Numbered from the stretch's first letter, positions 30,641 through 41,821 are shown. The stretch: 64,000 nucleotides of DNA from Chryseobacterium sp. 18061 (GCA_902706205.1 CACSKA010000005.1:124001-188000), one strand, 5' to 3'. Notes: generated by a model from the sequence alone, not told the origin. Numbers and translations are program-made.

Positions 30641-32197
30641 TCAGGCGTGACGCGCGACCAGCTCGGAGAACGGCTCTGTATCCGCCTCTTCAATCTGACG
30701 CTGACGTGCCAACGAAGCTTCACGCTCCGCTTCAAAATCCGCTTCGCTCAAAATCTCCAGCGGTTCTTCACGCAGCATTTTACGATATTCATCGCCCAAC
30801 GCTTTGCCGGTGCCGCCAATGCCACTTTCAAGCATAGAACGCAAAATACGCGCTGAGAACGTTAATTCCGGATTATCAAAGCTTGCGACCAGCTCGTCAC
30901 ACACTTTCTGATAGGCGTCGCCGCCTTCGATGCCATCCAGCGTCTGCGCCACGCGACGCAAATCAGCAAATAAATCTTTGCCGACCTGAGCCAGCGGGAA
31001 CTGTGCTGTTTCACAGCCAATGCCCAGCGTCAGACCCGGTTTACGACCTTCCAGAATCACACGATTCCAGTTAGTGCGAGTACATAACAGCTCATCGCTA
31101 CTCATTTCTGGCGCATCTGCCAGCACGCACCAAACCATGAACAGGTCGAGGAAACGAACCTGCTGCTCGTCCACACCGATGGGTGAGAACGGGTTGATGT
31201 CCAGCGAACGCACTTCGATATATTCAATACCGCCGCGCAGCAGCGCATCAGACGGCGTTTCACCGCTGCGGGTGACGCGTTTCGGACGAATCGGCGCGTA
31301 CAATTCGTTTTCAATCTGCAAAATGTTGCTGTTGATCTGCAGATAGTTACCGTCTTTTGCCAGACCAATCCTGGCGTACTCTTCCGACGGTGTTTTGATC
31401 GCCCGCTTCAATCCTGCCACATACTCGTGGAGATCGTTAAACGTAATTCCGAGATTGCTTTGCGACTTATTGGTATAACCCAGGTCGCTCAAACGCAGAG
31501 ACGTCGCGTACGGCAGGTAATACATACCGCCCTCGGTTTTCTCAAACGGCAGCGTGGTCGGCTTGCCCTGCAAGAACGATGAGCAAACGGCCGGAGAAGC
31601 CCCGAACAGATACGGGATCACCCAACCAAAGCGGTAATAGTTGCGGATCAGGCGGAAATAGCCAGCAGAGATAGCTTCTTTGCCGTCTTCCTTGCCTTCG
31701 ACTCCACACTTTGCCTGCCAGAACGCCATCGGCAGCGAGAAGTTGTAATGCACGCCGGAGATGGTTTGCATCAGCGCACCGTAACGGTTTTTCAGCCCTT
31801 CACGGTACAGCGTTTTCAAACGACCCACATTAGAGGTGCCGTACTGTGCCAGCTCGATATCCTGGCCTGGCGCGATATAGCACGGCATGCTCAGGGGCCA
31901 CATGCGCTCGTCGCCGATATGGCGCGCGGTGTGGCGATGCACGTCACGCAGCAGCATCAGCATGTGGTCAATGTCGCCATCTACCGGAGTGATAAACTCC
32001 AGTAATGCTTCGGCAAAATCAGTTGTAATCCATTTATGGGTCAGTGCTGAACCCAGCTCTACCGGGTGACCCGTTGTTGCCAATGAGCCATCAGCATTAA
32101 CGCGCAGCGTTTCGCGCTCAAGACCGCGTTGGATCCCCTGAACTGCCTGAGGATTTTTTTCCAGCCAGGTCAGCGCCTGTGATACGTCCGGGATCAA
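30641..32197 (-). CDS. gshA: Glutamate-cysteine ligase GshA
   Basis: First and rate-limiting enzyme of glutathione synthesis, joining L-glutamate and L-cysteine with ATP. 518 residues, the proteobacterial type 1 length. N-terminal catalytic region [13 protein letters not shown] is conserved, as are [10 protein letters not shown] and [10 protein letters not shown]. The start is TTG at 32197, with GGGAGG 6 bases upstream; E. coli gshA also uses TTG. It is last in the yqaB-yqaA-gshA order, 70 bases after yqaA. Confidence 0.96.
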   Translation of the reverse strand: MIPDVSQALTWLEKNPQAVQGIQRGLERETLRVNADGSLATTGHPVELGSALTHKWITTDFAEALLEFITPVDGDIDHMLMLLRDVHRHTARHIGDERMWPLSMPCYIAPGQDIELAQYGTSNVGRLKTLYREGLKNRYGALMQTISGVHYNFSLPMAFWQAKCGVEGKEDGKEAISAGYFRLIRNYYRFGWVIPYLFGASPAVCSSFLQGKPTTLPFEKTEGGMYYLPYATSLRLSDLGYTNKSQSNLGITFNDLHEYVAGLKRAIKTPSEEYARIGLAKDGNYLQINSNILQIENELYAPIRPKRVTRSGETPSDALLRGGIEYIEVRSLDINPFSPIGVDEQQVRFLDLFMVWCVLADAPEMSSDELLCTRTNWNRVILEGRKPGLTLGIGCETAQFPLAQVGKDLFADLRRVAQTLDGIEGGDAYQKVCDELVASFDNPELTFSARILRSMLESGIGGTGKALGDEYRKMLREEPLEILSEADFEAEREASLARQRQIEEADTEPFSELVARHA

Positions 32198-32267
32198 ATT
32201 GACCTCCCGCCTGTCGAAATCATTTTATTAAGCATAATTGTAATGGTTGACGTCACAATCAATCCAA

Positions 32268-32696
32268 TTAGTGCCACCACGTCATACCCTGAAGCGTTGC
32301 TACGGCAATAGCCACATAGCGCAACGCCTTGCCAAGGCATAAGAAAAAAAGCACCGGTCCCCAGGAAAGACGCATCCATCCTGCCAGGACACACAGTAAA
32401 TCGCCGATAACCGGCATCCAGCTAAGTAATAGTGTGGCCGCGCCATAACGTCTTAGCCAGCCCATCGCTTTCTCACGCCAACGCGAATTATCACGCTGCG
32501 GAAATAAACGCCCAAGAATAACGTTAGTTACCCCTCCAAGGCTATTACCCATTGTTGCTATTAACACGAGTAACCACGGATGGCTGACGCCCGCGATCAG
32601 CATGCCTATCAGGACAACTTCTGAATTTCCGGGTAACAACGTGGCGCTAAGAAAACTACTGGCAAAAAGCGATAACAGCGGGAGTGCGTCACTCAC
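32268..32696 (-). CDS. yqaA: Inner membrane protein YqaA (DedA/SNARE-associated family)
   Basis: 142 residues with four hydrophobic segments; contains LLPGNSEVVLIGMLIAG and TMGNSLGGVTNVILGR, the re-entrant Gly-rich loops of the VTT/DedA-like fold. DedA relatives are linked to polyprenyl-phosphate or phospholipid translocation; the function of YqaA itself is not established. It overlaps yqaB by 4 bases. Confidence 0.92.
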   Translation of the reverse strand: MSDALPLLSLFASSFLSATLLPGNSEVVLIGMLIAGVSHPWLLVLIATMGNSLGGVTNVILGRLFPQRDNSRWREKAMGWLRRYGAATLLLSWMPVIGDLLCVLAGWMRLSWGPVLFFLCLGKALRYVAIAVATLQGMTWWH

Positions 32697-33262
32697 AGCA
32701 AACGCACGTCCACAACATCCATACCCGCACTTTTCGCCGCCTGAATACCAAAGTCGGCATCCTCAAACACCACGCATTGCTGCGCAGGGACGCCCATCAG
32801 CTCTGCACACAGCAAAAACGTATCCGGCGCTGGCTTATGATGAGAGACATGATCGGCGGCGACCACCGCAGTGAAGTACTGGCGCAGGCCCAAATGATTG
32901 AGCAACGCCTCCGCCATTGCACTTTCACTGCCGGTGCCAACCGCCATCGGGCGGCGGCCGTGCCACTCTTTGACGACGTCAATGAGCGGTAACGGACGCA
33001 CGGTATCCAACAGAATCGCTTTCACCGCGTCCGTTTTCTCACGTGCCAACTGATGGGGATCGAGAGGGGCCTGATTCAGCTCAATGACCGCCTGAGCAAT
33101 GCGCCAGGTCGGTGAACCGTTTAAAGCAGCCATAGCGTGTTCATCAAAGCGCATTCCGTATCGCCCGAGAACGTCTCGCCACGCTATAAGATGAGTGGGT
33201 TCGGTATCAAGGATGGTGCCATCCATGTCGAAAATCAGCCCTGCATAGCGCGCGTACATCAT
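32693..33262 (-). CDS. yqaB: Fructose-1-phosphate phosphatase YqaB (HAD family)
   Basis: HAD-superfamily phosphatase; E. coli YqaB hydrolyses fructose 1-phosphate and 6-phosphogluconate. HAD motif I IFDMDGTILDTEP at the start, motif II in VGTGSES, motif III lysine in HHKPAPDTF and motif IV VFEDADFG. I place the start at 33262 (or the next ATG at 33259), giving 188-189 residues as in E. coli; 16 further upstream codons are not family-like. Confidence 0.93.
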   Translation of the reverse strand: MMYARYAGLIFDMDGTILDTEPTHLIAWRDVLGRYGMRFDEHAMAALNGSPTWRIAQAVIELNQAPLDPHQLAREKTDAVKAILLDTVRPLPLIDVVKEWHGRRPMAVGTGSESAMAEALLNHLGLRQYFTAVVAADHVSHHKPAPDTFLLCAELMGVPAQQCVVFEDADFGIQAAKSAGMDVVDVRLL

Positions 33263-33338
33263 GTTTTCACTCACCGGATATCGAAACGTTACTTTAACGT
33301 ATAACGTCACTGTTTGTCGCTGCCCGCTGAAGACAACA

Positions 33339-33358
33339 AAGGCACCAGACGGTGCCTT
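33339..33358 (-). terminator. Terminator of the BON lipoprotein gene
   Basis: AAGGCACC, loop and GGTGCCTT form an 8-bp stem 20 bases downstream of the lipoprotein stop on the minus strand, followed by TGTTGTCT. Confidence 0.65.
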
Positions 33359-33377
33359 GCATACGTATTTTCAGACG

Positions 33378-33692
33378 TTACTTGACCTGCATGTCATTCT
33401 CGACGATACGCACGCCGGTCACGTTCCGGGTTATCTCCACCGCGCGGTTAGCAACCTTCTGCGATGAGACGAATCCACTCAGCTGAACGCGCCCTTTAAA
33501 GGTCACCACACTGATGTCTGAAGATTTGATGTCTTTATCGTTGAACAGTGCGGATTTCACTTTTGTGGTGACTACCGAGTCATCGATATAGCCACCTGTA
33601 CTTTCCTTCGTGGAGGAGCCTGCACACCCGGCCAGGGACACGCCAACGATAAGGGCTGCACAAAATGCAGAGACAGCTTTGAACCATTTCAT
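33378..33692 (-). CDS. BON-domain lipoprotein
   Basis: 104 residues. A lipoprotein signal peptide with lipobox SLAGC (Cys about residue 23) is followed by a Ser/Thr-rich linker and a single BON domain (IDDSVVTTKVKSALF, then VVTFKGRVQLSGFVSSQKVANRAVEI). OsmY and DolP (YraP) have two BON domains, so this is a short single-domain relative that probably sits in the outer membrane (no Asp at +2). The BON domain suggests membrane or phospholipid association. Sits alone between yqaB and the tRNA cluster; CTCC-type ribosome binding site GGAGAG precedes the ATG. Confidence 0.85.
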   Translation of the reverse strand: MKWFKAVSAFCAALIVGVSLAGCAGSSTKESTGGYIDDSVVTTKVKSALFNDKDIKSSDISVVTFKGRVQLSGFVSSQKVANRAVEITRNVTGVRIVENDMQVK

Positions 33693-34016
33693 GGATTTCT
33701 CTCCTTGCGACCTTAAAACAGATTAATCACAGATATAAATTAACCTGAAAGAGGAAAGATGCCAATAGTAAACAACCTGTTAATGAATTGTCTGGAAAGC
33801 TCATGACGAAGGGATAAACGAAAGAACGAAGAGAATATGTAGCAGGTGTGAGTGTTTAATGCAGGAGAAGGGATTTGAGAAGATGGTGCATCCGGGAGGA
33901 TTACTCGCCGAAGGCTCGCCCTGACGGGCCGTTGCTAAAGCAACGTTATCCTCCCTGGTGCCGCTGAGAAAATAACTTTCTCAGGAGTACTATCATCGCT
34001 GATAGTCAGGAGAAGA

Positions 34017-34093
34017 TGGTGCATCCGGGAGGATTCGAACCTCCGACCGCTCGGTTCGTAGCCGAGTACTCTATCCAGCTGAGCTACGGATGC
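34017..34093 (-). tRNA. tRNA-Arg(ACG), copy 4 in transcription order
   Basis: 77 bases including the encoded CCA. Minus strand begins GCATCCGTAGCTCAGCTGGA, anticodon loop CTACGAA (ACG) and T-arm GGTTCGAATCC. Identical to the other three copies. Corresponds to the argV/argY/argZ/argQ group of E. coli. Confidence 0.97.
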
Positions 34094-34289
34094 ATCGGAA
34101 TTACTAAGGTACTGCTGACTCAATGTCACTCATCATGCCGTAACACTGATGAAGATGGTGCATCCGGGAGGATTACTCGCCGAAGGCTCGCCCTGAAGGG
34201 CCGTTGCTAAAGCAACGTTATCTTCCCTTGTGCCCGCTGAGAAAATAACTTTCTCAGGAGTACTATCATCGCTGATAGTCATGAGAAGA

Positions 34290-34366
34290 TGGTGCATCCG
34301 GGAGGATTCGAACCTCCGACCGCTCGGTTCGTAGCCGAGTACTCTATCCAGCTGAGCTACGGATGC
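34290..34366 (-). tRNA. tRNA-Arg(ACG), copy 3
   Basis: 77 bases with encoded CCA, identical to its neighbours; anticodon ACG, which is read as inosine after deamination and decodes CGU/CGC/CGA. Second unit of the tandem array from the left. Confidence 0.97.
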
Positions 34367-34560
34367 ATCGGAATTACTAAGGTACTGCTGACTCAATGTT
34401 ACTCATCATGCCGTAACACTGATGAAGATGGTGCATTCGGCAGAATGACTCGCCGAAAGTTTGCCCTGCTGGGCCGTTGCTAAAGCAACGTTATTTTCCC
34501 TGTGCCACTGAGAATGAGAGTTTCTCTGGCATTCCGTCATCACTGACGGTCAGGAAAATA

Positions 34561-34637
34561 TGGTGCATCCGGGAGGATTCGAACCTCCGACCGCTCGGTT
34601 CGTAGCCGAGTACTCTATCCAGCTGAGCTACGGATGC
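34561..34637 (-). tRNA. tRNA-Arg(ACG), copy 2
   Basis: 77 bases with encoded CCA, identical cloverleaf to the other copies. The spacer on its 3' side is the variant type shared with copy 1. Confidence 0.97.
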
Positions 34638-34831
34638 ATCGGAATTACTAAGGTACTGCTGACTCAATGTTACTCATCATGCCGTAACACTGATGAAGAT
34701 GGTGCATTCGGCAGAATGACTCGCCGAAAGTTTGCCCTGCTGGGCCGTTGCTAAAGCAACGTTATTTTCCCTGTGCTACTGAGAATGAGAGTTTCTCAGG
34801 CATTCCGTCATCACTGACGGTCAGGAAAATA

Positions 34832-34908
34832 TGGTGCATCCGGGAGGATTCGAACCTCCGACCGCTCGGTTCGTAGCCGAGTACTCTATCCAGCTGAGCT
34901 ACGGATGC
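34832..34908 (-). tRNA. tRNA-Arg(ACG), copy 1
   Basis: 77 bases with encoded CCA, identical to the other copies. It lies only 3 bases from the tRNA-Ser, so the two are processed from one transcript starting upstream of the tRNA-Ser. Confidence 0.97.
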
Positions 34909-34911
34909 AAA

Positions 34912-35004
34912 TGGCGGTGAGGCGGGGATTCGAACCCCGGATGCAGCTTTTGACCGCATACTCCCTTAGCAGGGGAGCGCCTTCAGCCTCTCGGCCACCT
35001 CACC
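34912..35004 (-). tRNA. serV: tRNA-Ser(GCT)
   Basis: 93 bases with a long variable arm, starting GGTGAGGTGGCCGAGAGGCT; anticodon loop CTGCTAA gives GCT, and the 3' end is encoded CCA. Position next to the arginine tRNAs and csrA matches serV. First gene of the tRNA operon. Confidence 0.96.
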
Positions 35005-35065
35005 ATACGCCTCTTGCGAGTGCTTCGAATTACTCGTTAGAGCTCATCGTCGCTGCGTGGCGCAC

Positions 35066-35093
35066 ATATTACTTTCTGGGACTTATAAGTCAA
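35066..35093 (-). promoter_or_regulatory. Promoter of the serV-arg tRNA operon
   Basis: On the minus strand TTGACT (35093-35088), 16-base spacer and TAATAT (35071-35066), followed by the GC-rich GTGCGCCACG discriminator typical of stringently controlled stable-RNA promoters. It lies about 60 bases upstream of the tRNA-Ser. The rest of the 35005-35328 interval holds no gene apart from the csrA terminator. Confidence 0.8.
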
Positions 35094-35297
35094 ACAATTT
35101 TTCCAGACCTTTTATCGTTTGCACACTTCCCGTTCAATTAGCCTGCAAAAACGGCAAAAAGAGCGATTAATCAACACAAAGAGTCAGCGATAACCCGATG
35201 AACGTCAGACAGACAACGAGGACGTTGAGCAAATAATCTGTGATGGATTCAGGTCTAAAACGAGAAACGAAGCGGAAAAGAGAGAAAGCGAGAGGTT

Positions 35298-35321
35298 GCG
35301 TCTCACCGGGCAGTGAGACGC
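35298..35321 (-). terminator. Hairpin downstream of csrA
   Basis: GCGTCTCAC (35298-35306) and GTGAGACGC (35313-35321) form a perfect 9-bp stem just after the csrA stop, with only a weak pyrimidine tract following on the minus strand. Confidence 0.7.
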
Positions 35322-35328
35322 GGAAATA

Positions 35329-35514
35329 TTAGTAACTGGACTGCTGGGATTTTTCAGCCTGGATACGCTGGTAGATCTCTTCACGATGGACAGAGACTTC
35401 TTTAGGGGCGTTTACGCCGATGCGTACTTGGTTGCCCTTCACCCCTAAAACTGTCACGGTGACCTCATCTCCAATCATGAGGGTTTCACCAACTCGACGA
35501 GTCAGAATCAGCAT
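35329..35514 (-). CDS. csrA: Carbon storage regulator CsrA
   Basis: 61-residue post-transcriptional regulator that binds GGA motifs in mRNA leaders, controlling glycogen, motility and biofilm; sequestered by CsrB/CsrC. The sequence [20 protein letters not shown] with the RNA-binding [10 protein letters not shown] matches E. coli CsrA almost exactly. CAAGGAG upstream of the ATG is itself a GGA motif, consistent with the known autoregulation. Between alaS and serV as in E. coli. Confidence 0.98.
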
Positions 35515-35753
35515 TCTTTGCTCCTTGAAAGATTAAAAGAGTCGGGTCTCTTGTATCCCGGCATTATCCATCACATAACGCCAAAAAGTAAGCGATGACA
35601 AACACGTAAACGTGTAAGCAGTCACGGCATTACATTCTGTTAAACGTAAGTTTAGCCGATTTACACAATTTCAACCTGACTTTATCGTTGTCAGTCTTGC
35701 TATTGCAAGGCGCCAAAACCGCATGGTTAAAGCGCCCGCCGCGTTTATTGTTA

Positions 35754-38381
35754 TTACAGTTTTGCGCTGACCCAGCCTTTTACGCTGGCCAGTGCGGCAG
35801 GGAGAGCCGCTGCATCCGTACCACCGGCTTGCGCCATATCAGGACGACCTCCCCCTTTACCGCCCACCTGCTGAGCGACCATACCAATCAGTTCCCCTGC
35901 CTTCACACGGTCAGTCACATCCTTAGAGACTCCCGCAATCAGAGAAACCTTATCGTCTGCGACCGTAGCCAATACCACAATCGTAGAACCCAGTTGGTTC
36001 TTCAGATCGTCGACCATAGTACGCAGCATCTTCGGTTCAACGCCAGTAAGTTCACTCACCAACAGTTTCACACCTTTGATTTCTTCAGCTTTGCTGGAGA
36101 GGTTTGCACTCTCCTGTGCAGCAGCCTGCTCTTTCAGCTGCTGCAGCTCTTTTTCCAGCTGACGGGTGCGTTCAAGAACAGAACGGACCTTTTCAGTCAG
36201 GTTATGACTGTCACCTTTAACCAAATGCGCTACATCGTTCAGCACATCACTCTGCGAATGCAGAGTGGCAATCGCACCCTCGCCGGTCACCGCTTCGATA
36301 CGACGCACACCTGCCGCAGTACCGGATTCAGAGGTGATGCGGAACAGGCCGATATCGCCGGTACGTTTAGCATGTGTACCGCCGCACAGCTCGGTAGAGA
36401 AATCACCCATGGTGAGGACGCGCACGCGCTCATCATATTTCTCGCCGAACAGCGCCATTGCGCCTTTCGCTTTCGCATCCTCCAGTTCCATGACATTGGT
36501 TTCGATAGGCAGGTTGCGACGGATCTGGCTATTGACCAAGTCCTCAACCGCGCGGATCTCTTCCGGCTTCATGGCTTCGGAATGTGAGAAGTCAAAGCGC
36601 AGCGCTTTGTCATTCACCAGGGAACCTTTCTGCGCAACGTGGGTGCCAAGCACCTGGCGCAGCGCCGCGTGCATCAGGTGCGTCGCGGAGTGGTTCAGCA
36701 GAATACGTGCCCGGCGAGCCTCATCCACGTCAGCCTGTACTGCGTCGCCCACTTTCAGGGAGCCGCTGTTGAGCGTACCGAGATGACCAATTGCCTGGCC
36801 GTATTTCTGCGTATCGCTAACGCTGAAGGCACAGCCTGCGCCTTTCAGTTCACCTTTATCACCGACCTGGCCGCCAGATTCTGCATAGAATGGCGTCTGG
36901 TCCAGAACAACAACGGCATTCTGACCTACTGCGATACTGTCTACGGCTTTACCTTCTACAAACAACGCGGTGACTTTAGCGTTCAGTTCCAGATGGTCGT
37001 AGCCTTTAAATTCGGAAGCACTGTCAACGCGGATCATCGCGTTATAGTCTGCGCCAAAGCCGCTGGACTCACGCGCACGGCGGCGCTGCTCTTCCATTGC
37101 GGCTTCGAAACCTGCTTCATCAACTTTGAGGTTGCGCTCACGGCAAACGTCCGCCGTCAGGTCAACCGGGAAGCCATAGGTGTCATACAGACGGAAAGCG
37201 GTTTCGCCATCCAGCGTATCGCCTTTCAGCTTCGACAATTCTTCATCCAGCAGAGCCAGACCACGCTCAAGCGTACGGGCAAACTGCTCTTCTTCGGTTT
37301 TCAGTACCTGCTCAACCTGAGCCTGCTGACGCTTCAGTTCTTCGCCTGCAGAACCCATCACGCCGACCAACGGGCCAACCAGTTTCCAGAAGAAGCTCTC
37401 TTTTGCACCAAGCATGTTGCCGTGACGAACCGCGCGACGAATGATACGACGCAGCACATAGCCACGGTTTTCATTCGACGGGATAACGCCATCGGCAATC
37501 AGGAACGCACATGAACGAATGTGGTCCGCGATCACGCGCAGAGACTTATTGCTGAGATCGGTCGCGCCGGTCTCTTTCGCCACGGACTGAATCAGGGTGC
37601 GGAACAGGTCGATGTCATAGTTGGAGTTAACGTGTTGCAGCACAGCCGCAATACGCTCCAGACCCATACCGGTATCAACGGAAGGCTTCGGCAGCGGTTC
37701 CATCGTGCCATCGGCCTGACGGTTGAACTGCATGAAGACGATGTTCCAGATCTCAATGTAACGGTCGCCGTCTTCTTCCGGACTTCCCGGAGGGCCGCCC
37801 CAAATGTGATCGCCGTGATCGAAGAAAATTTCGGTACATGGACCGCACGGACCGGTGTCACCCATCTGCCAGAAGTTATCCGAGGCATATGGCGCGCCTT
37901 TGTTGTCGCCGATACGGATAATACGTTCACGCGGAACGCCCACTTCGTTGGCCCAGATTTCGAATGCTTCGTCATCGGTTTCATACACGGTGACCCACAG
38001 ACGTTCTTTTGGCAGCGCAAACCAATTCTCACCGGTCAGCAGCTCCCAGGCGTACTGGATAGCATCATGTTTGAAGTAGTCGCCGAAGCTGAAGTTACCC
38101 AGCATTTCGAAGAAAGTATGGTGACGCGCGGTGTAACCGACGTTTTCCAGATCGTTGTGTTTACCGCCCGCACGTACGCAGCGCTGCGAAGTGGTCGCGC
38201 GGGAATAATTACGCTTGTCGAGACCAAGGAACACGTCCTTGAACTGGTTCATCCCGGCGTTGGTAAACAGAAGAGTCGGGTCGTTGTTTGGTACCAGGGA
38301 GCTGCTGGCAACTACCTGATGTCCTTTGCTATGGAAAAAGTCGAGAAACGCCTGACGGATCTCAGCGGTGCTCTTGCTCAT
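35754..38381 (-). CDS. alaS: Alanyl-tRNA synthetase AlaS
   Basis: Charges tRNA-Ala. 875 residues (E. coli 876) with the class II catalytic domain at the N-terminus ([14 protein letters not shown]; motif 2 region [16 protein letters not shown]), the editing domain with [11 protein letters not shown] and [13 protein letters not shown] (zinc/editing ligands), and the C-Ala oligomerisation domain with [14 protein letters not shown] near the end. A good stand-alone gene upstream of csrA. Confidence 0.98.
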   Translation of the reverse strand: MSKSTAEIRQAFLDFFHSKGHQVVASSSLVPNNDPTLLFTNAGMNQFKDVFLGLDKRNYSRATTSQRCVRAGGKHNDLENVGYTARHHTFFEMLGNFSFGDYFKHDAIQYAWELLTGENWFALPKERLWVTVYETDDEAFEIWANEVGVPRERIIRIGDNKGAPYASDNFWQMGDTGPCGPCTEIFFDHGDHIWGGPPGSPEEDGDRYIEIWNIVFMQFNRQADGTMEPLPKPSVDTGMGLERIAAVLQHVNSNYDIDLFRTLIQSVAKETGATDLSNKSLRVIADHIRSCAFLIADGVIPSNENRGYVLRRIIRRAVRHGNMLGAKESFFWKLVGPLVGVMGSAGEELKRQQAQVEQVLKTEEEQFARTLERGLALLDEELSKLKGDTLDGETAFRLYDTYGFPVDLTADVCRERNLKVDEAGFEAAMEEQRRRARESSGFGADYNAMIRVDSASEFKGYDHLELNAKVTALFVEGKAVDSIAVGQNAVVVLDQTPFYAESGGQVGDKGELKGAGCAFSVSDTQKYGQAIGHLGTLNSGSLKVGDAVQADVDEARRARILLNHSATHLMHAALRQVLGTHVAQKGSLVNDKALRFDFSHSEAMKPEEIRAVEDLVNSQIRRNLPIETNVMELEDAKAKGAMALFGEKYDERVRVLTMGDFSTELCGGTHAKRTGDIGLFRITSESGTAAGVRRIEAVTGEGAIATLHSQSDVLNDVAHLVKGDSHNLTEKVRSVLERTRQLEKELQQLKEQAAAQESANLSSKAEEIKGVKLLVSELTGVEPKMLRTMVDDLKNQLGSTIVVLATVADDKVSLIAGVSKDVTDRVKAGELIGMVAQQVGGKGGGRPDMAQAGGTDAAALPAALASVKGWVSAKL

Positions 38382-38511
38382 AATTATCCTGGAATCACGC
38401 TAACGGATTGTTGCAGGCCGCAGCTGAACAGTTTTTACACAGTCAGGCGACCTGGCGGAAAAGTGGGAATAAGATAAGTTTTCTTGGGAGGGAAGTAAAA
38501 TACCGAGTGAC

Positions 38512-39012
38512 TCAGTCGGCAAAATTTCGCCAAATTTGCTGGATATCTTCCATTAGATAACCCCGGTTAAGGAGAAATCTCTGCACCTTCACTTTTTCTG
38601 CAAAAACAGTGGGAAGCGGTTCCCCGTATTTCCGCTGCGCCTGCTCACGGGTGAGTTCCATCCAGTCAATTTCACACTCATACATGGCCTGATCGATATC
38701 CGTTCGACCAATGCCTTTTTGATTCAATTCTTGGCGAATACGTGCCGGACCATAACCCTTGCGCCCACGGCTGGCGATGAACTGGCGTGTGAAGCGTGCA
38801 TCGTCCAGATAGTTGCTTTCTATACACCAGGCAACGACCTTATCCACCTCTTCCGGCGGTGCGTCGATGGGTTCCGGCCCTTTTTTGGTCAGCACTGGCG
38901 CCACCAGCTTTCGCCGCAACTCTTTTTCGCTGTGATCACGCATCGCCAGGATGCGAATCGCCCTGTCCAGCAGACGCGCATAAGCGGAACGACGCGGTGA
39001 GCTTTCAGTCAT
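38512..39012 (-). CDS. recX: RecA regulator RecX
   Basis: 166 residues that inhibit RecA filament growth and coprotease activity. Tandem three-helix repeats are visible: [19 protein letters not shown], then [20 protein letters not shown] and [14 protein letters not shown]. It lies downstream of recA on the same strand, expressed in E. coli by read-through of the recA terminator. Confidence 0.95.
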   Translation of the reverse strand: MTESSPRRSAYARLLDRAIRILAMRDHSEKELRRKLVAPVLTKKGPEPIDAPPEEVDKVVAWCIESNYLDDARFTRQFIASRGRKGYGPARIRQELNQKGIGRTDIDQAMYECEIDWMELTREQAQRKYGEPLPTVFAEKVKVQRFLLNRGYLMEDIQQIWRNFAD

Positions 39013-39057
39013 ATCTGGCCCTTAATAAATGCAAAATTTGAGCGGGATGAAAAAGCA

Positions 39058-39082
39058 AAAGGGCCGCATCAGCAGCCCTTTA
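39058..39082 (-). terminator. recA terminator
   Basis: On the minus strand AAAGGGCTGC-TGAT-GCGGCCCTTT stem (39082-39058) followed by TGCTTTTTC. In E. coli about 5-10 percent of recA transcripts read through into recX. Confidence 0.75.
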
Positions 39083-39095
39083 TCATTTCAACAGT

Positions 39096-39158
39096 GATAC
39101 CCGTCATACTTCAAGTTGTGGCTGCCGTGGCGTGCCTGCAACTTGCATTATTTAGGAT
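39096..39158. repeat. Shortened ERIC-like element in the recA-recX gap
   Basis: Starts GATACCCGTCATACTTCAAG and ends CCTGCAACTTGCATTATTTA, the two outer arms of an ERIC in inverse orientation to that at 14027. The central 60 or so bases are missing, leaving a 63-base element. It lies between the recA stop and its terminator. Confidence 0.7.
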
Positions 39159-39161
39159 AAA

Positions 39162-40293
<1,132 letters not shown>

Positions 40294-40297
<4 letters not shown>

Positions 40298-40791
40298 GTG
40301 TTTTGTAGAAATTGTTGCCACAGCAGTTGCAAGGCATAAGCCGTAGCCTGACGCCGCACGGCTTCGCGGTCTCCTGGGAAGCATTCCTGGTAAGTAAAGC
40401 CTTGCCCATTCGCACAGGCCAGGCCAAACCATACCGTACCAACAGGCTTTTCTTTACTGCCGCCATCGGGCCCGGCGATACCGCTCACGGAGAGCGCATA
40501 GGTGGCGCGTGCCGCGCGCAGTGCACCAATCGCCATTTCAACCACGACCGGTTCACTGACCGCGCCATGGTTCAATAACGTCTCTTCGCGCACGCCAATC
40601 ATCTGGGATTTCGCTTCGTTGCTGTAGGTGACAAACCCCCGTTCAAACCAGGCTGAACTGCCCGATATATCGGTCAGAACTTTGGCTATCCAGCCCCCGG
40701 TGCAGGATTCCGCCGTGGTGACGGTCGCACCCTGCGCCTTCAGCGCCAGTCCAATGTCTTCGCTGAACGCCATCAATTCACTGTCGGTCAT
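40294..40791 (-). CDS. pncC: Nicotinamide-nucleotide amidase PncC
   Basis: Deamidates nicotinamide mononucleotide to nicotinate mononucleotide in the NAD salvage cycle. 165 residues from the ATG at 40791; an in-frame ATG two codons upstream is equally possible. Conserved motifs include TTAESCTGG (active-site Ser), VTYSNEAK, SGIAGPDGG and KPVGTVWFG. Formerly ygaD (CinA-like). Its stop lies against the recA promoter. Confidence 0.95.
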
Positions 40792-40928
40792 CGTCATCTC
40801 TCGCCGCCTGAAAAAGATGTTCAACAAGATACCATTTTCTTTCGCAGGAGGGAGATGAGGTGACAATTTTACGAGGACGCTTCAGAAAAATCGTGCAGCG
40901 CCCCGGGCTAGCGGAGCGCTTATCAGAA

Positions 40929-41807
40929 TTACTTCATACTCTTGGCGAGAGATTCCACGTTGTGACGCAGCATTTTGACGTAGCTGTCAGCGACACCGCC
41001 AGGTTTCGACAGTGCCTCAGGATAGAGTTCGCCGCCAGGCTGTGCACCGGTTGCCGTCGCAATTTGTTTTACCAGACGAGGATCGAGCTGGTTCTCCATA
41101 AACCAGGTATGCACGCCATCGGCTTTAATCTGATTGATGAGCGCACCAACCTGCGTCGCGCTGGCTTCACTTTCTGAAGACAGCCCCTGAGGCGCCATGA
41201 ACGTCACGCCGTAAGCCCGACCAAAATAACCAAACGCATCATGACTGGTCAGCACTTTACGCTTTGCCAGTGGAATAGCGTTGAAGCGCGCCTTCGCCCA
41301 ACCGTCAATTTCCTGCAACTGAGCGATGTATTTCTTCCCGCTGGCATTGAGGGCTGCTTCGTCCTGCGGGTCCACTTTCACCAGCCCCGCCAGAATATTT
41401 TGTGCATACAGCGCCCCGTTGGCCGCGCTGTTCCACGCATGTGGGTCAGTCACGATTTTACCGTCTTCATCCAGCGTGTGCGTTTTCACCCCTTCCGACG
41501 CCACGACCAGCTTGCCTTTAAACCCTGATGCCTTCACCAGCCTGTCCATCCAGCCTTCAAGCCCAAGACCGTTGACCACCACTATGTCGGCCTTGCTCAA
41601 CAGCACACTGTCTTTGGGCGAAGGCTCGAAGGTGTGCGGATCGCCATCCGGCCCGACCAGCGTATCGACGTGGACATGCTCACCCCCGACCTGCTGAACC
41701 ATGTCGCCGAGCACTGAAAAGCTCGTCACCACGTTCAGCGTTTTCGCCATAGCGCCCTGCGAAAGCGCCCCCAGCGCAAGCGCCAGAATCAATCCCGTTC
41801 TTTTCAT
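40929..41807 (-). CDS. Zinc-type metal-binding protein of an ABC importer (ZnuA-like)
   Basis: 292 residues with a signal peptide cleaved near GAMAK. Cluster A-I metal-binding protein: His ligands in GDPHTFEPSP, TDPHAWNSA and TSHDAFGYF, and an acidic fourth position near GGELYPEALS. The third ligand is His, as in zinc-type members, where manganese-type ones (PsaA, SitA) have Glu. It lacks the His-rich loop of classical ZnuA. Third structural gene of the operon after the ATPase and permease. ATG 41810 directly before is an alternative start. Manganese specificity cannot be excluded. Confidence 0.85.
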   Translation of the reverse strand: MKRTGLILALALGALSQGAMAKTLNVVTSFSVLGDMVQQVGGEHVHVDTLVGPDGDPHTFEPSPKDSVLLSKADIVVVNGLGLEGWMDRLVKASGFKGKLVVASEGVKTHTLDEDGKIVTDPHAWNSAANGALYAQNILAGLVKVDPQDEAALNASGKKYIAQLQEIDGWAKARFNAIPLAKRKVLTSHDAFGYFGRAYGVTFMAPQGLSSESEASATQVGALINQIKADGVHTWFMENQLDPRLVKQIATATGAQPGGELYPEALSKPGGVADSYVKMLRHNVESLAKSMK

Positions 41808-41821
41808 CATTTCCCCTTGCG

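Larger units (their letters stand above)
33884..34908 (-). repeat. Tandem 271-273-bp tRNA-Arg repeat array with tRNA 3'-tail copies
   Basis: Four units, each with a complete tRNA-Arg(ACG) followed downstream (lower coordinates) by a spacer that ends in a copy of the last 18-19 bases of the tRNA. The tail copies lie at 33884-33902, 34156-34174, 34429-34446 and 34700-34717, each 132-134 bases from its tRNA. The first two copies keep the exact tRNA tail; the last two share the variant GGTGCATTCGGCAGAAT. Spacers also share hairpins such as CGTTGCTAAAGCAACG. The layout recalls the tRNA-tail repeats of the E. coli tyrT operon. The 33693-33883 stretch before it holds no gene. Confidence 0.85.

Noticed and set aside
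33884..34908. Tandem repeats considered as a CRISPR array
   Set aside because: The units are 271-273 bp and contain whole tRNA genes; repeat and spacer sizes do not fit CRISPR and no cas gene is near.
34017..35004. tRNA cluster considered as an integration site of a genomic island
   Set aside because: No integrase gene is adjacent and the flanks (lipoprotein, csrA) are backbone genes; the tRNA tail copies are inside regular tandem spacers rather than at an island boundary.
36639..38477. Long plus-strand ORFs opposite alaS
   Set aside because: Shadows of alaS; the alaS product is complete and recognised in every domain.
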